Assembly: GCA_020446285.1 (NCBI GenBank)
Contig: JAGREZ010000507.1
Coordinates: 1-7,718 of the forward strand
Length of the DNA stretch: 7,718 bases
Origin: Geminicoccaceae bacterium
GTDB taxonomy: Bacteria; Pseudomonadota; Alphaproteobacteria; Geminicoccales; Geminicoccaceae
Direction: 5' to 3'
Shown piece by piece: positions 1 to 6,303 of the stretch (the stretch's first letter is position 1; each line of letters opens with the position of its first letter). The notes under the pieces are model-generated. The model made no database searches, was not told the DNA's origin, and saw only the letters and a program-made list of their open reading frames with translations. The position numbers and the translations under genes were made by a program.

Positions 1-1
1 G

Positions 2-46
2 AAACGTTCGCGCCGGCTGATCGGCATCGCTGATCGTATCTTCTGA
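2..46 (+). CDS. possible 3' end of an unidentified upstream gene (partial)
   Basis: An open frame enters from the left edge and ends at TGA 44-46. It reads as 14 residues ending ADRIF and is rich in Arg. The other two forward frames also stop within the first 33 nt, so this is the longest forward frame at the edge. Fourteen codons are too few to identify a family. Since the whole window is co-directional, an upstream gene of the same cluster ending about 100 nt before sctD is a reasonable inference, but it could also be non-coding. Confidence 0.3.
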   Translation, partial: KRSRRLIGIADRIF

Positions 47-47
47 A

Positions 48-110
48 CCGGCATGCCGGGGGCGGACGTCTCCGGCATGCCTCTTCGGGACCGGATGCCC
101 TCGTCCGGTC
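48..110. repeat. dyad-rich leader: repeated CCGGCATGCC element and a hairpin
   Basis: A perfect 12-bp palindrome, CCGGCATGCCGG, lies at 48-59. Its first ten bases recur exactly at 72-81, 24 nt downstream, and a degenerate copy (CCGGATGCC) lies at 91-99. The last copy is part of a second dyad, GACCGGA (89-95) and TCCGGTC (104-110), which can form a 7-bp stem with an 8-nt loop. There is no T-tract after it, so it is not a standard intrinsic terminator. The region lies between the possible upstream gene end and the preferred sctD start. It could be an operator, a 5' leader structure or chance in GC-rich DNA. No clear -10/-35, sigma-54 or HrpL-type box was seen. Confidence 0.45.
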
Positions 111-145
111 AATCGCGTTCGGGCAGCGTGGTCCGGACATACGGA

Positions 146-1366
146 ATGTGCGGTGCCAACGTGCTCAGTGTCATTGTCGCGACAGGCAGGAATTCGGGTG
201 CGAAGCGCGAACTCGCGAACGGCACCTACCGGTTCGGCAGCGATCTCGAATGCGAGATCGTGCTCTTCGGGTCCGACATGCCGGCATTCGCGTTCACACT
301 CGAAATCGATGGAAACCGCCCGAAGATCTCGGTGGAAACCGGGTCCATCCGCCTCGAAGCACGCCACAGCGTTCCGACGGCGGAGCTCGCAGCGGGAAAA
401 TCGACACGTCTGGACATGCCGGCGATCGTTCATGTCGGTTCGACCTGCCTCCTTTTTACCGATGCAACACCCATCGGTGGCGTGACAGGAGATGATGCGG
501 AGCACCGAGCGACGGGGCGTCCGGGGCTTCTGGTTGCCGGTGGCGCGGCCGTGCTCGCGGTCATCGCGAGCCTTGCGATCGGCTCTGCCAGCTTCGGGTC
601 CGATCCGGACCCGCTTGCGCTCGTCAACGAGCGGCTGAAGGGTCTCGGTCTCGGTGGAGAGCTGCTGCTCGAACAGTCCGGGGACGGAACACCGCATATT
701 CGCGGCGTGCTCGGGAACGACGACCGGATCGCGGAAGTTCGTGAGGCGTTCGCCGACATCGATGTCGGGCTGACGCTTTCCCCGACGGCAACGATCGAGC
801 CGGCCCTCCGCTCGATCCTGCGGGAGGAAAACGAGCATGTACGCTGGACGCTCATGGATCGCGGGGCCGTCCGCCTCGAGGGAATCGTGGCCGAGAGCAT
901 GACGCGCGACAGTATCGGGCGTTCGCTCGCGAACATCGTACCCGGCATTGCCGCCACGGAGAATCGCCTCGTGACGATCACCGAAGTTGGCGAGGCCGTG
1001 TCGGTAAAACTCGCGGAACTCGAGCTTGCGGATGAGCTGTCCGTGCAGCGCGTCGAGGGCGAGCTATCGCTTGCCGGCTCGGTGGCGAGAATGCAGCAGG
1101 ACCGGATCGGCGAACTGCTCGAGTGGTACGAGCGTCGATATGGCATGTACCGGCGCCTTCGCCTCGATATCTCCGGTGCACGGGAGAACGATCCGCTCGA
1201 CAGGCTGCAGGCGATCATTCTCGACGATGATCCACGCCTGGTCATGAACGGCAAGCGACATGTCCGCCCGGGAGAAGAAATCGGAGATGGCTGGATTCTC
1301 GAAACCATCTCGGAAAGCGGAATAGCCATCTTTCGACAGGGAGAAGTCCGTACCGTGAACTTCTGA
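146..1366 (+). CDS. sctD: T3SS inner-membrane ring protein SctD (YscD family)
   Basis: SctD forms the outer of the two inner-membrane rings of the injectisome. Its cytoplasmic FHA domain contacts the sorting platform (SctK), and its periplasmic part contacts SctJ and the secretin SctC. Seen here (406 aa from ATG 146): an N-terminal FHA-like domain with the FGSD strand motif at residues 30-33; one membrane span at about 127-147 (GLLVAGGAAVLAVIASLAIG); then about 260 periplasmic residues that should hold the repeated ring-building modules. The C-terminal motif NGKRHVRPGEEIGDGWIL, ending in VRTVNF, resembles the YscD C-terminus. An upstream in-frame ATG at 53 would give 437 aa, but the extra 31 residues have no family counterpart and would cover the palindromes. 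ATG 146 places FGSD about 30 residues in, as in YscD. The Shine-Dalgarno sequence before 146 is weak, so the start is uncertain (GTG 161 is also possible). Confidence 0.9.
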   Translation: MCGANVLSVIVATGRNSGAKRELANGTYRFGSDLECEIVLFGSDMPAFAFTLEIDGNRPKISVETGSIRLEARHSVPTAELAAGKSTRLDMPAIVHVGSTCLLFTDATPIGGVTGDDAEHRATGRPGLLVAGGAAVLAVIASLAIGSASFGSDPDPLALVNERLKGLGLGGELLLEQSGDGTPHIRGVLGNDDRIAEVREAFADIDVGLTLSPTATIEPALRSILREENEHVRWTLMDRGAVRLEGIVAESMTRDSIGRSLANIVPGIAATENRLVTITEVGEAVSVKLAELELADELSVQRVEGELSLAGSVARMQQDRIGELLEWYERRYGMYRRLRLDISGARENDPLDRLQAIILDDDPRLVMNGKRHVRPGEEIGDGWILETISESGIAIFRQGEVRTVNF

Positions 1367-1372
1367 AAGCAG

Positions 1373-1393
1373 AAGCCGCAACCAGTGCGGCTT
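1373..1393 (+). other. perfect 8-bp hairpin between sctD and sctX
   Basis: AAGCCGCA (1373-1380) and TGCGGCTT (1386-1393) are exact reverse complements around a 5-nt loop, ACCAG. The hairpin begins 6 nt after the sctD stop. No run of T follows; instead the next 44 nt are unusually A-rich for this window. It may be a weak or factor-assisted terminator, an mRNA 3'-end stabiliser, or an RNA processing site that lets sctD and the downstream genes be expressed at different levels. The structure is seen directly; its role is inferred. Confidence 0.5.
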
Positions 1394-1437
1394 GACCGAA
1401 AAACCACAATCAGTTTTGCCAGGACGAGAAAAAACCA

Positions 1438-1866
1438 ATGACGACCGGCAAGATCGAAAACCGTACCGTCGTCGGGCACAGGCTGGATCACGCGATCGAG
1501 AGTCTGAGCACCGACAATCGCACCAATCCGGCGGAAAGAACCCATCTCAGGCGCTTCCATGCGCCGCCCGGCGACCATGTGTCGCCCGGCAACGACATGT
1601 CCATCGACTGGACCGGATCCTTCATGGCGCCCGCCGGTCTGGCACAGGCGCTCGACGAACGGCTCATGCCGCGACTGCGTGACCCATCGGTTCTGGAGCG
1701 GGCGCGGTTCGTCTCGATCCTTCGTGATATCGGCAACGAGCTCGATCAGACCGAGGCCGAAGGGGATACCCGCCGCCTTTCGCAGATCGCGAGGAATGTC
1801 ATCCGGCGCGAGATCGAGCGCACACTCAAGCTGCAGGCACGGATCGGTGAACTTGTCGAAGGGTGA
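1438..1866 (+). CDS. sctX: T3SS export-apparatus protein SctX (YscX-like)
   Basis: In Yersinia, YscX is an early-secreted protein needed for assembly. It pairs with YscY, and the pair binds the cytoplasmic ring of SctV. This 142-aa protein (YscX is about 120) has no membrane span or signal peptide. The middle segment RFHAPPGDHVSPG (residues 39-51) resembles the RYALPPDGHPVEP stretch I recall from YscX. The C-terminal half (about 85-142) is charged and predicted helical, as expected for the SctY-binding region. The assignment rests largely on position: it is followed by a TPR protein and sctV, exactly the yscX-yscY-yscV order. ATG 1438 has AGGACGAG at 1421-1428 as a purine-rich ribosome site. 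A needle protein (SctF) was considered and rejected because it is too long and lacks the short helical-hairpin layout. Sequence similarity is weak, so confidence is moderate. Confidence 0.75.
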   Translation: MTTGKIENRTVVGHRLDHAIESLSTDNRTNPAERTHLRRFHAPPGDHVSPGNDMSIDWTGSFMAPAGLAQALDERLMPRLRDPSVLERARFVSILRDIGNELDQTEAEGDTRRLSQIARNVIRREIERTLKLQARIGELVEG

Positions 1867-2233
1867 GACCGGTCTCAGCGAGCAGGTCGAGGTAATCAAC
1901 AGCCTCGCCTGCATGTATCGCAGCAACGGCTATACCGGACGCGCGCTCGTCCTGCTGCTCGTCGCCCAGGAACTGGATTCCGGGGACAGCGGCGTACAAC
2001 TCAATCTGGCGCATGTCCTCTTCCTCAATGGCAAGGCCCGCGAGGCGCTGGCGGTACTCGAGCGGTTTCTCGTTGCGCAGGCAGGTGTGCTGGCCGACGA
2101 CGATGCGGTGCACCTTCTGCATGCGCGCATCCTCTGGTCGCTCGGCCGCAAGGCGCCTGCGCGGCGGATCTTTCACGCATTCGCCCGCGCACGAAGAACC
2201 GCGGCGGCGATGCCCGTGGCGCTCGCATCATGA
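1847..2233 (+). CDS. sctY: T3SS TPR chaperone SctY (YscY-like), non-ATG start
   Basis: YscY is a small TPR chaperone that holds YscX and brings it to SctV. Seen here are about three tandem TPR-like helical pairs: one around NGYTGRALVLLLVAQEL, one around LAHVLFLNGKAREALAVLE, and one around LHARILWSLGRKAPARRIF. The protein is basic at its C-terminus and has no membrane span. The start is unclear. The first ATG (1913) would cut off the first helix of TPR 1. In-frame GTG 1847 (128 aa) or TTG 1853 (126 aa) keep it, and both overlap the end of sctX, which suggests translational coupling. GTG 1847 has AGG at 1835-1837 upstream. YscY is 114 aa, in line with these lengths. The stop TGA 2231-2233 overlaps the sctV start. 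YscG-type needle chaperones and SycD-type translocator chaperones are alternatives, but the position between sctX and sctV favours SctY. Confidence 0.8.
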   Translation: MNLSKGETGLSEQVEVINSLACMYRSNGYTGRALVLLLVAQELDSGDSGVQLNLAHVLFLNGKAREALAVLERFLVAQAGVLADDDAVHLLHARILWSLGRKAPARRIFHAFARARRTAAAMPVALAS

Positions 2234-4314
2234 GGCTCGACCGCAAGAGTGCCACGAAGATGCTGGCTCTGCTGGCGGAGCGTCAGGATCTGCTGCTGGT
2301 AGGTCTGCTCGTCCTCGCCATCTTCATGATGATCCTGCCGCTGCCGACAGCGGTCGTCGATACGCTCATCGCCGTCAATATGGGCATGACCATCATGATG
2401 CTGATGGTGGCCGTCTATCTGCGCGATCCGCTGAGCTTCTCCACCCTGCCCTCGGTGATCCTGCTGCTTACCGTGTTCCGTCTGTCACTCTCGATCACCA
2501 CCACCCGCCTCATTCTCGTCCAGGCCGATGCCGGGCGAATCGTCGAGACCTTCGGCAATTTCGTCGTCGCCGGCAATCTCGTGGTCGGCCTCGTGGTCTT
2601 TCTCATCATCACCATCGTCCAGTTCGTGGTGATAACGAAGGGAGCCGAACGCATCGCCGAGGTGAGCGCGCGCTTTTCCCTCGACGCGCTGCCGGGCAAG
2701 CAGATGAGCATCGACAGCGATCTTCGCAGCGGCGTGATCGATGTCGGCGAAGCGCGGCGCAGGCGCAATCACCTGCAGAAGGAAAGCCAGCTCTACGGCG
2801 CGATGGACGGTGCGATGAAGTTCGTCAAGGGCGATGCCATCGCCGGGCTGGTCATCATTGCCGTCAATCTCATCGGTGGCGTCGCGGTCGGCACGTTGCA
2901 GGATGGAATGTCGATCGGTACCGCACTGCAGGTCTATGCACTTCTGACGGTTGGTGACGGCCTCATCGCGCAGATCCCCGCACTTTTCGTGTCGATCACC
3001 TCGGGCACGATCGTCACCCGTGTCGTCAGCGACGAAAGCACCAATCTCGGAGCCGATATCTCATCGCAGATGATCGCCGAGCCGAAGACACTGAGGCTCG
3101 CCGGAATCGTGATGATCCTTTTCGCTTTCGTACCGGGCTTTCCGGCCGCGATCTTTCTGCTGCTCGGCGCCATTCTGGGCGGTACCGGCTTTCTCTTCTT
3201 CTGGCGCGACCTGCGTCATTCGCAGGATGAGGAAAGCCGCAATGCCCACCTGATCAGTGGCGTACGCGAGGTTGCCGGGGAACGGAGCCTCACCTTGCGC
3301 CCCCCCGCCATCACGGTTTCGATGCATGTCGGCAGCGAACTGCGTGACGCCATCGAGCCGGAGCAGTTCGAACGCGAACTCGAACAGTTGCGAACCCAGG
3401 TCTTCAACGAACTCGGCATCCCGCTGCCGGTCGCGACGCTCGAATATGACCGCCGGCTGGCAGCGCGCGGATGGTCGGTGCTCATGGAAAACGTACCGAT
3501 CGGCGAGGGCGAGATCGATCCGCACAGTCTCTGGATCCGCGACGAGGAAGACCATCTCGCGATTGCCGACATCCCCTTCAGGCGGGAGCGCGGTCTGGTT
3601 CCCGGCCAGGCGGTCCTTCTCGTCGACAGCAGCGAACGCGACAGGCTGGATGAACTCGGGATCGGCTACATGCCCCCGACCTCGAACGTGGTCTGGTTTC
3701 TCGCAAGAGCGCTCCTGCGCTATTCGAGCGAGTTCGTCGGCATCAACGAGACCCGCAACCTTCTCGCTTCACTCGAACCGGGCCATGGCGAACTGGTCAA
3801 GGAAGCGCAGAAGGTCGTGCCGCTGCGCAAGACATCGGAAATTCTCAAGCGGCTGGTTGCCGAAGGCGTCTCCATCCGCAACATGAGGCCCATCCTCGAG
3901 GCGCTGGTCGACTGGGGCCAGCGTGAACAGGATGTCGGCCTGCTCGCCGAATATGTGCGCGGTGCGCTCAAGCGGCAGATCTGCTTTCGCCATGTCGATG
4001 CCCAGAGGCTCATGCCTGTGCTGATGCTGGATTCGCAGGTGGAAGAGGTGGTCCGCAGTGCCGTGCGTCACACGTCGGTCGGCAGCTATCTCACACTCGA
4101 CCAGGAAACCTCGCAGCGCCTCATCGACCGCATACGCGAGGAAATCGGCGATACGAGCGCACTTGCGCGCCTGCCGGTGGTCGTGACCGCCTTCGATGTC
4201 CGCCGCTTCGTGCATTCGCTGTTCGATACGAACGGCCTCGAGATGACCGTGCTCTCCTATCAGGAACTCACACCGGAAATCACCGTTCAACCGGTGGCGA
4301 CGATCGCGGTCTGA
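2230..4314 (+). CDS. sctV: T3SS export-gate protein SctV (LcrD/YscV, FHIPEP family)
   Basis: SctV is the large subunit of the export gate. Its cytoplasmic domain forms a nonameric ring that receives chaperone-substrate complexes, and it probably couples the proton motive force to export. The protein is complete (694 aa, about the usual 690-710). The N-terminal half carries about eight hydrophobic segments between residues 20 and 325. Conserved FHIPEP landmarks are RLSLSITTTRLIL (from residue 84), FGNFVVAGNLVVG (from 108), KGAERIAEVSARFSLDA (from 137), then LPGKQMSIDSDLRSGVID and the Arg-rich EARRRR loop. From about residue 325 the protein is soluble and corresponds to the SctV cytoplasmic ring domain. 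ATG 2230 overlaps the sctY stop as ATGA, so translation is likely coupled. A flagellar FlhA assignment is rejected because every neighbour is an injectisome gene. Confidence 0.98.
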   Translation: MRLDRKSATKMLALLAERQDLLLVGLLVLAIFMMILPLPTAVVDTLIAVNMGMTIMMLMVAVYLRDPLSFSTLPSVILLLTVFRLSLSITTTRLILVQADAGRIVETFGNFVVAGNLVVGLVVFLIITIVQFVVITKGAERIAEVSARFSLDALPGKQMSIDSDLRSGVIDVGEARRRRNHLQKESQLYGAMDGAMKFVKGDAIAGLVIIAVNLIGGVAVGTLQDGMSIGTALQVYALLTVGDGLIAQIPALFVSITSGTIVTRVVSDESTNLGADISSQMIAEPKTLRLAGIVMILFAFVPGFPAAIFLLLGAILGGTGFLFFWRDLRHSQDEESRNAHLISGVREVAGERSLTLRPPAITVSMHVGSELRDAIEPEQFERELEQLRTQVFNELGIPLPVATLEYDRRLAARGWSVLMENVPIGEGEIDPHSLWIRDEEDHLAIADIPFRRERGLVPGQAVLLVDSSERDRLDELGIGYMPPTSNVVWFLARALLRYSSEFVGINETRNLLASLEPGHGELVKEAQKVVPLRKTSEILKRLVAEGVSIRNMRPILEALVDWGQREQDVGLLAEYVRGALKRQICFRHVDAQRLMPVLMLDSQVEEVVRSAVRHTSVGSYLTLDQETSQRLIDRIREEIGDTSALARLPVVVTAFDVRRFVHSLFDTNGLEMTVLSYQELTPEITVQPVATIAV

Positions 4315-4316
4315 CG

Positions 4317-4382
4317 ATGCAGCCCGCCGGAGAGCGCTTCAAGGGAGGAGACAGGAAAGGGATGAAGGGAACATCACGATGA
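4317..4382 (+). CDS. candidate 21-codon small ORF filling the sctV-sctI gap
   Basis: An open frame starts at ATG 4317, 2 nt after the sctV stop, and ends at TGA 4380-4382, overlapping the sctI ATG as ATGA. It would encode 21 residues starting MQPAGERF, rich in Gly, Lys and Arg, with no hydrophobic segment. A second in-frame ATG (4362) would give only six residues. It has no clear Shine-Dalgarno sequence at 4317, so it would depend on re-initiation after sctV. Much of its Gly/Lys/Arg content arises simply from translating the purine-rich ribosome-binding stretch of sctI. It may be a coupling leader or a chance frame; there is no family match I can name. Confidence 0.25.
   Translation: MQPAGERFKGGDRKGMKGTSR
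4341..4370 (+). promoter_or_regulatory. extended purine-rich ribosome-binding region of sctI
   Basis: Three Shine-Dalgarno-like blocks follow one another: AAGGGAGGAG (4341-4350), AGGAAAGGG (4353-4361) and AAGGGA (4365-4370). The last lies 8 nt before the sctI ATG, which is ideal. This is the strongest ribosome site in the window and suits a subunit needed in several copies. The first two blocks may act as standby sites or serve the internal ATG at 4362. Confidence 0.6.
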
Positions 4383-4867
4383 GCCAGGCCATCTTGCCCG
4401 TCTCGCCACTTTCGGTGGCGATGACCTCGACAGCGGAGCGTCCGGGAGGAATTCCCGGTGCAACATCCACGAATGTGGACTGGAGCGAACTGGTCTCCCG
4501 CCACGGCGAACTCGCCGGTGCCGGCCGGGCCGACCGGTCGGCGCTCGATCCGTCCGGCATGGGCGATCGCATTCTCCAGGCCGTCGACGGCATGCGCCAG
4601 GACTATCGGCGCATGGTCGGCGACGCCCACAGGCTCCTGCAGCCGGGTCCTGCGACCACCGGGCTGTCGCCATCGGACGGCAATGTCATCTCGCATGAGG
4701 CGGCAACGGCCGGAAACAGCGATCCGCACGCCACCGCCATCGATGAAATTCGCGAGATGCTGATGGTCCAGCTCGACATGGGACGGCTCATGGTCCACGA
4801 GCAGCTCGTCTCGAGCACGGCCGGACGGAGCAACCGCAGTCTCGATACCCTCCTGCGCGGCCAGTAG
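4379..4867 (+). CDS. sctI: T3SS inner-rod protein SctI (YscI-like)
   Basis: SctI polymerises as the inner rod that anchors the needle in the basal body and is an early export substrate; it also takes part in substrate switching. This 162-aa protein is longer than YscI (about 115 aa), with a low-complexity N-terminal part of about 55 residues rich in Ser, Ala and Gly. It then has the family landmark GDRILQ (62-67) followed by a helical segment GMRQDYRRM. The C-terminal helix with MLMVQLDMGRLMVHEQL ends in DTLLRGQ (156-162), matching the typical SctI ending of D-T-L-L-R/K-x-Q. There is no signal peptide or membrane span. It directly precedes sctJ, as yscI precedes yscJ. The stop TAG 4865-4867 is 3 nt before sctJ. 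Confidence 0.87.
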   Translation: MSQAILPVSPLSVAMTSTAERPGGIPGATSTNVDWSELVSRHGELAGAGRADRSALDPSGMGDRILQAVDGMRQDYRRMVGDAHRLLQPGPATTGLSPSDGNVISHEAATAGNSDPHATAIDEIREMLMVQLDMGRLMVHEQLVSSTAGRSNRSLDTLLRGQ

Positions 4868-4870
4868 GAC

Positions 4871-5671
4871 ATGACATGTCTGCAGTCGCCCCGACGCTTG
4901 CGGAGACTTGCCGCCGTCTTCGCCCTGTTGCTGGTGCTTACGGGATGCAAGACGGATCTCTATGCCGGGCTCGGCGAACGCGACGCCAACGAGATGGCGG
5001 CAATCCTTCTCGACAGCGGTATCGATGTCGATCGCGAGATTGCCAAGGACGGCACAATCACCCTGCTGATCGAAAAGGACGATTTCGCCCGCTCGGTTCA
5101 CCTTCTGATGCAGGCGGGATATCCGCGGGAACCCTTCATGGACATGGGCCAGGTGTTCGGCCGCGACGGGCTCATCTCCTCTCCGGCCGAAGAGCGCGCG
5201 CGTTTCATTTTCGCCCTCAGTCAGGAGCTTTCCGACACATTGTCGCGCATCGACGGCGTTCTTTCGGCGCGGGTGCATATCGTCCTGCCGGACAACAATC
5301 CGTTCCGCAAGGCGGCAACGCCCTCGTCGGCTTCCGTCTTCATCCGGCATCTCGCGAACGCCGATCTCGGCCTTCTCGTTCCCGAGATCAAGACACTCGT
5401 CGCCAACGGCATCGAGGGGGTCGTGTATGACAGCGTCTCCGTCGCCCTCTTTCAGGCCCGAAGCGATACCGTGCGAAGCGAGATGCCGCGCCTGACGACC
5501 CTCGCCGGTATCCGGATCGATCCGGCAAGCTACGGTATCGCCGTGGCCCTTCTTGCCGGTCTCGCCATTCTGGCCGTCACATTCGCTGCTGCCTGTCTCA
5601 TCCTCTTCCTCATACTCCGCCGCCACCAGGGTGAGATTCATCTCCTCGAGGAACTCAGGCAGTTGCGATGA
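4871..5671 (+). CDS. sctJ: T3SS inner-membrane ring lipoprotein SctJ (YscJ/PrgK family)
   Basis: SctJ forms the inner periplasmic ring, inside the SctD ring, around the export gate. The 266-aa product starts with a basic stretch (PRRLRRL), a hydrophobic core and the lipobox LTGC, giving a lipidated Cys at residue 26. Two globular ring-building modules follow (about 27-85 and 110-190). The family motif VFGRDGLISSP (from 95) leads into AEERARFIFALSQEL, and RVHIVLPDNNPF lies at about 133-144. A C-terminal membrane span lies at about 221-249, followed by a basic tail (RRH). All of this is the normal YscJ plan at normal length. ATG 4871 is the only ATG ahead of the signal sequence. Its ribosome site is poor (AGGA is only 1 nt away), so it probably relies on coupling with sctI, which ends 3 nt upstream. 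Confidence 0.98.
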   Translation: MTCLQSPRRLRRLAAVFALLLVLTGCKTDLYAGLGERDANEMAAILLDSGIDVDREIAKDGTITLLIEKDDFARSVHLLMQAGYPREPFMDMGQVFGRDGLISSPAEERARFIFALSQELSDTLSRIDGVLSARVHIVLPDNNPFRKAATPSSASVFIRHLANADLGLLVPEIKTLVANGIEGVVYDSVSVALFQARSDTVRSEMPRLTTLAGIRIDPASYGIAVALLAGLAILAVTFAAACLILFLILRRHQGEIHLLEELRQLR

Positions 5672-6303
5672 GCATCACGGGAACAGCGACGATGGAAAGG
5701 ACAAGGGGCAGTGCCGCCGTCGTCATGATCGATGCGGCCGATGTTCATCCCGGCTGGTGGCCATGCGCGCTGGACGGAATCGACCGTGACCCGCAGCTCC
5801 TCGACTGGCTCCTGAGCGGCAGGCGGACGAGAGCACGCCTGTTCGGCAGTCTTGTCGACGCTACCGGCCTGTCCCCGCGCCCCGCGCCGTCCGGCAGTAC
5901 CCTCGGCCGTCTGATCGCGCTCGATGAAAAGGCGTTCGGGCGCGTGCTCTGCCGCATCGGCCTCGTCTGGAACCGCGCCCTGCTTGCCCGGGAAATCGAT
6001 CATTCGACACTTCATCGGATCATCGGGCAAGTCGGCGAAGACAGCCTGCGCCGCGCGCTTTCGGAAGGCGCTCCCGCCGGTCGCATACCTGCGGACGGGG
6101 AAACCGGCGGGATCGATCCCGACATGCTCGCCGCCGATGGCAATTTCTGTCTGCGCCACTGGATCGCCGCGCATACGGCACGGGGAGCGGATCAGCTGTG
6201 CCTGCGCCTTCCTCCGCTTGCTGCCCGGCGCCCGCGGCTTTCTGTCGATGAGGCAGCGCGCGCGCGTCACATCGTCGATTGCGAGGTCATGGCGGATGGC
6301 TGA
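5668..6303 (+). CDS. sctK: T3SS sorting-platform adaptor SctK (YscK-like)
   Basis: SctK links the cytoplasmic SctQ pods to the FHA domain of SctD. The 211-aa product matches YscK in length (about 209). It is soluble, with no signal or membrane span. The short motif HPGWW (27-31) corresponds to the H-P-S-W element near the N-terminus of SctK proteins, and it is followed by the helical segment LLDWLLSGRRTRARLF. SctK sequences diverge strongly, so the assignment rests on this motif, length and the fixed J-K-L order. ATG 5668 overlaps the sctJ stop as ATGA; a downstream ATG at 5692 is less likely. The 3' end overlaps sctL by 8 nt. Confidence 0.83.
   Translation: MSITGTATMERTRGSAAVVMIDAADVHPGWWPCALDGIDRDPQLLDWLLSGRRTRARLFGSLVDATGLSPRPAPSGSTLGRLIALDEKAFGRVLCRIGLVWNRALLAREIDHSTLHRIIGQVGEDSLRRALSEGAPAGRIPADGETGGIDPDMLAADGNFCLRHWIAAHTARGADQLCLRLPPLAARRPRLSVDEAARARHIVDCEVMADG

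Noticed and set aside
53..145. longer sctD reading from ATG 53
   Set aside because: The extra 31 residues are unlike any SctD N-terminus, lack a ribosome site and coincide with palindromic DNA. Kept only as an alternative start.
1392..1420. TTGACC as a -35 box for a promoter of sctX
   Set aside because: No acceptable -10 hexamer lies 16-18 nt downstream (the 17-nt position reads TTTGCC).
1385..1441. 18-codon GTG frame ending in ATGA overlap with sctX
   Set aside because: It would start inside the hairpin loop and has no ribosome site. The overlap looks like chance, though it resembles the sctI case.
430..1926. 498-aa open frame on the - strand across sctD, sctX and part of sctY
   Set aside because: It is antisense to three recognised genes and runs through their gap. 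Its composition is Ser/Arg-rich without any domain, as expected for the mirror of GC-rich coding DNA.
2013..2957. 314-aa + strand frame overlapping sctY and sctV
   Set aside because: Arg/His-rich out-of-frame shadow of the SctV membrane segments.
4280..5641. 453-aa open frame on the - strand across sctI and sctJ
   Set aside because: Antisense to two clear T3SS genes; charged low-complexity translation rich in Gly, Asp, Glu and His, with no motif.
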